This document shows positions 61,903 through 64,000 of a stretch of DNA of 64,000 bases, one piece after another. The DNA comes from Rhynchosporium graminicola (taxonomy: Eukaryota > Ascomycota > Leotiomycetes > Helotiales > Ploettnerulaceae). The DNA lies in assembly GCA_900074885.1 (NCBI GenBank), contig FJUW01000004.1, positions 2,888,578 to 2,952,577 on the forward strand, written 5' to 3'. Position 1 is the first letter of the stretch, and each line of letters begins with the position of its first letter. Both the position numbers and the translations under genes were made by a program. The notes beneath the pieces were generated by a model that saw only the letters and a program-made list of their open reading frames with translations, was not told the origin of the DNA and searched no databases.

Positions 61903-62446
61903 TCTATATAATATTGAGCTATTTGTGGATCACTAGTTAAAAAAACGGGTCACGTGAAATGCTGTGATTAGCTATAGCGAGGCCTTGGCAGGTGCACGGC
62001 CGAAAAGAAGGAACACGAAAATCTTACTCACGCCCGAATCAAAACAGCCCCGAAGCTTGCGTAGGACAGCTATTTGTGAGGACCCCTAACTACTTTCTTT
62101 ATAGACTGCGCGAAGCAAGGTCCCTGGGCCCCGAAGCTTGCGAAGGGCCGCCGAGGAGTAGACCTTATCTATATAATATCGAGCTATTTGTGGATCACTA
62201 GTTAAAAAAACTGGTTACGTGAAACGCTGTGATTGGCTATAGCTAGGCCTTGGCAGGTGCACGGCCGAAAAGGAGGAACACGAAAATCTTACTCACGCCC
62301 GAATCAAAACAGCCCCGAAGCTTGCGTAGGGCAGCTGTTTATGAGGACCCCTAAGTACTTTCTATCTACGTACTTTCTTTATAGACTGCGCGAAGCAAGG
62401 TCCCTTGGCCTCGAAGCTTGCGAAGGGCCGCTGAGGAGTAGACCTT
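61903..62446 (+). repeat. Tandem direct duplication of a 265-bp unit
   Basis: Unit 1 is 61903-62167 and unit 2 is 62168-62446, both starting tctatataatat(t/c)gagct and ending gagtagacctt. They differ by about a dozen substitutions and by roughly 14 extra bases in unit 2 (near 62355-62370, a second gtacttt). Each unit contains two copies of a ccgaagcttgcg word and an AT start. There is no coding capacity beyond short shared ORFs. The two units are old enough to have diverged but remain adjacent. Confidence 0.9.
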
Positions 62447-62808
62447 GTTAGGTAGTCTTGCAATTGAAGAGCGGATGGGTTAGTTCAGTCGTAGGATCGA
62501 GATGACGTTGGTTGGACTGCGTTATTGATATTGTCGTGTTATACTACTTGTAATCGGCAATCGTAGTAAAAGTCTCCTGATTACGCTTCTGTTAGCAATA
62601 AAGAGGAACTGTAAAGTTATAGAACCAGCCCGATATTAATGTAAAGTGTGAGGTCATCTGCAGCAAGAAGCTTAGGCCTTAATAACGCAAAACTATAGGG
62701 TATCTGTCGATCACGTGGTTAACTCTAAAAAAGTGTTTACAGCTACAGCCTCACGTTTGGGAACGCGCCTTGCCAGACGGACGACATATCTTCACTATCA
62801 GCGCAAAA
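62447..62808. other. Promoter region of the RNPS1-like gene
   Basis: About 360 bp without a gene. It contains a CACGTG E-box-like word at about 62713. No other signal recognised. Confidence 0.4.
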
Positions 62809-63760
62809 ATGGCTACAGAATCACCCCGAGGTCGTGCACGCTCTCGAACACCACTATCTGACGTATCTAAAGGTAGAGGAGGGTCTCGATCTGCCTCGAG
62901 ACCTCGTCGTTCCATTACTCCACGATCTGTCAGTCGGGGATCCCGTCGCAACAGCAGATACAGAAGTGCAAGTCGCAGTGTCAGTCGCGGCAGAAGTCCA
63001 AGTCCAGTCAGAAGCACAAAGGTAAGCTTCAATTGCTCGAAAGATGGACTACACTAACATTTCCAGGTCGTTATTGAGAAGCTCACAAAGAATGTCAACG
63101 AAGCCCATCTTCGGGAGATATTTAGCCAATATGGACAAATTCGCGATTTGGACATGCCAATGAACCGATCTTGTAAGTATTTCTCATCTACTAGTGTACA
63201 ATAAAGCTAACTCTTCAGTCAATACCAATCGTGGAACAGCATACATCCTGTACACCTCCGAAGCTGATGCTGAATCCGCAATCGCCCATATGCACGAATC
63301 CCAAATTGACGGAGCTGTCATCAATGTTTCTATTGTCCTTTCTCGTCGCAAATTCTCTCCCTCCCCACCTCTGGCAAGACGCGGTCTAAATCTTGATCCC
63401 CGAGCAACCTTCAATGCAGCTCCCAGTGCCAGACCACCTCCACCAGGCAGACGCCGATCGCCGATCCCACCATATGGAGGTAGACCTGAGAGAAATGGCG
63501 ATACATACCGACCAACAAGTCGCTCGCGTTCGCGTTCCCCTAGACGTCATCGCACACGATCCAAGTCAGCTTCGTCTCGTTCGCGCTCTCCACCAAGAAG
63601 GGGTAGAGGAGGGGGTGGTGGAGGAGGGGGTGGTGGCCGAAGGGCAAGTCCAGCAAGAAATGGTGGCAGAAGAAGAAGTCCGAGCTACAGCAGCTATAGT
63701 AGTTACGAGGACCGAAGTCGCAGCAGGAGTCGGCAACGTGGAGGACGTGGCAGACGTTAA
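62809..63760 (+). CDS. RNPS1-like SR protein with one RRM
   Basis: Exons 62809-63021, 63067-63172 and 63219-63760 (introns of 45 and 46 bp, gtaagc...ttccag and gtaagt...ttcag) give 286 aa. The start is the first ATG (MATESPRGRAR). Residues 1-70 are Arg/Ser-rich. One RRM spans about 72-150 with RNP2-like VVIEKL, then VNEAHLREIFSQYGQIRDLDMP, and RNP1-like RGTAYILY. A Pro-rich linker, a second RS domain and a Gly/Arg-rich stretch (G10 in RRGRGGGGG...) end the protein. RS-RRM-RS order with a central RRM matches RNPS1, a nuclear splicing and exon-junction protein (ASAP/PSAP partner in animals). The function in this fungus is inferred. The stop is at 63760. Confidence 0.85.
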
Positions 63761-64000
63761 TGTATAACCATTGTGATTTTCAGCGTTGGAGTTTGGGAAA
63801 TCATGGCAAATCATGTATTGCTGGTTTTAGAGATACCAATTCATTTCTCTACCTTTGCCTATTCTGGTTGAGGCGGGTCTGCTGAGATGGTGAGTACTTA
63901 AGGCAGGCACGATGGACCGTCGATGTACCTAGGACATCTTCTATTCAACTCTTCCTTTTTGAATTCATCAACTCACTACCTAAAATATTGTTACTCTACT
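63761..64000. other. 3' flank to the window edge
   Basis: Only 240 bp; no ORF or signal beyond a plausible 3' UTR. Confidence 0.5.

Noticed and set aside
63393..63814. Long ORFs overlapping the RNPS1-like last exon in other frames
   Set aside because: They are shadows produced by Arg/Ser/Gly codon repeats of the real exon.

Overview
The window is nuclear DNA of a filamentous ascomycete (Pezizomycotina; a leotiomycete-like fungus would fit, but that is inference). The evidence is short 45-120 bp spliceosomal introns, Uga4-type permease, fungal MARVEL, SHB17-like and secreted KatG-type genes, a 1.56-kaa esterase-NACHT-repeat NLR, pyrimidine-rich microsatellite promoters, and AT-rich blocks with decayed genes and MITE-like elements. 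There is no operon structure.

Layout. 1-730: 5' part of a minus-strand coiled-coil gene that runs off the left edge. 2759-4563: conserved fungal protein of unknown function, preceded by about 3.6 kb of microsatellite-rich DNA. 8202-8926: MARVEL-type membrane protein with a 119-N gap in its intron. 10436-11098: GNAT acetyltransferase. 12339-13004: a second MARVEL-like protein. 16040-20846: NLR-like STAND protein (serine esterase, NACHT, degenerate WD-like repeats). 21423-22835: fructosamine/ketosamine kinase. 23326-24257: SHB17-like histidine phosphatase. These last two adjacent genes each need a GC-AG intron. 26 to 43 kb is accessory, AT-rich DNA. It holds a truncated aldehyde dehydrogenase pseudogene (26529-28135) and a decayed MFS drug-transporter pseudogene (40284-43272), each interrupted by a copy of the same 630-670 bp terminal-inverted-repeat element, plus a third partial copy, a hAT-like MITE, a zinc-finger-like ORF, and one intact SR/RE-rich gene (34156-36068). 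43.5-44.6 kb and 49.6 kb hold small TA-flanked inverted-repeat elements. 45945-48651: secreted catalase-peroxidase with seven exons. 50402-52880: membrane-anchored nucleotide pyrophosphatase/phosphodiesterase. 54234-56188: APC amino-acid permease. 59308-59401: intron-containing tRNA-Thr(AGT). 61903-62446: a 265-bp tandem duplication. 62809-63760: RNPS1-like SR/RRM protein.

How the genes relate. Most neighbours are independent housekeeping or cell-surface genes. The NLR and the fructosamine kinase are divergently transcribed from a 576-bp spacer. The kinase and the SHB17-like phosphatase lie head to tail; both families act on sugar or sugar-phosphate substrates, but a functional link is only inference. 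The strongest unusual signal is the repeated-element biology. For two independent insertions, the host reading frame can be followed across the junction if the element and one 4-bp target duplication are ignored. This identifies the element, its termini and its target size from one window. I saw no virus, CRISPR array or toxin gene.
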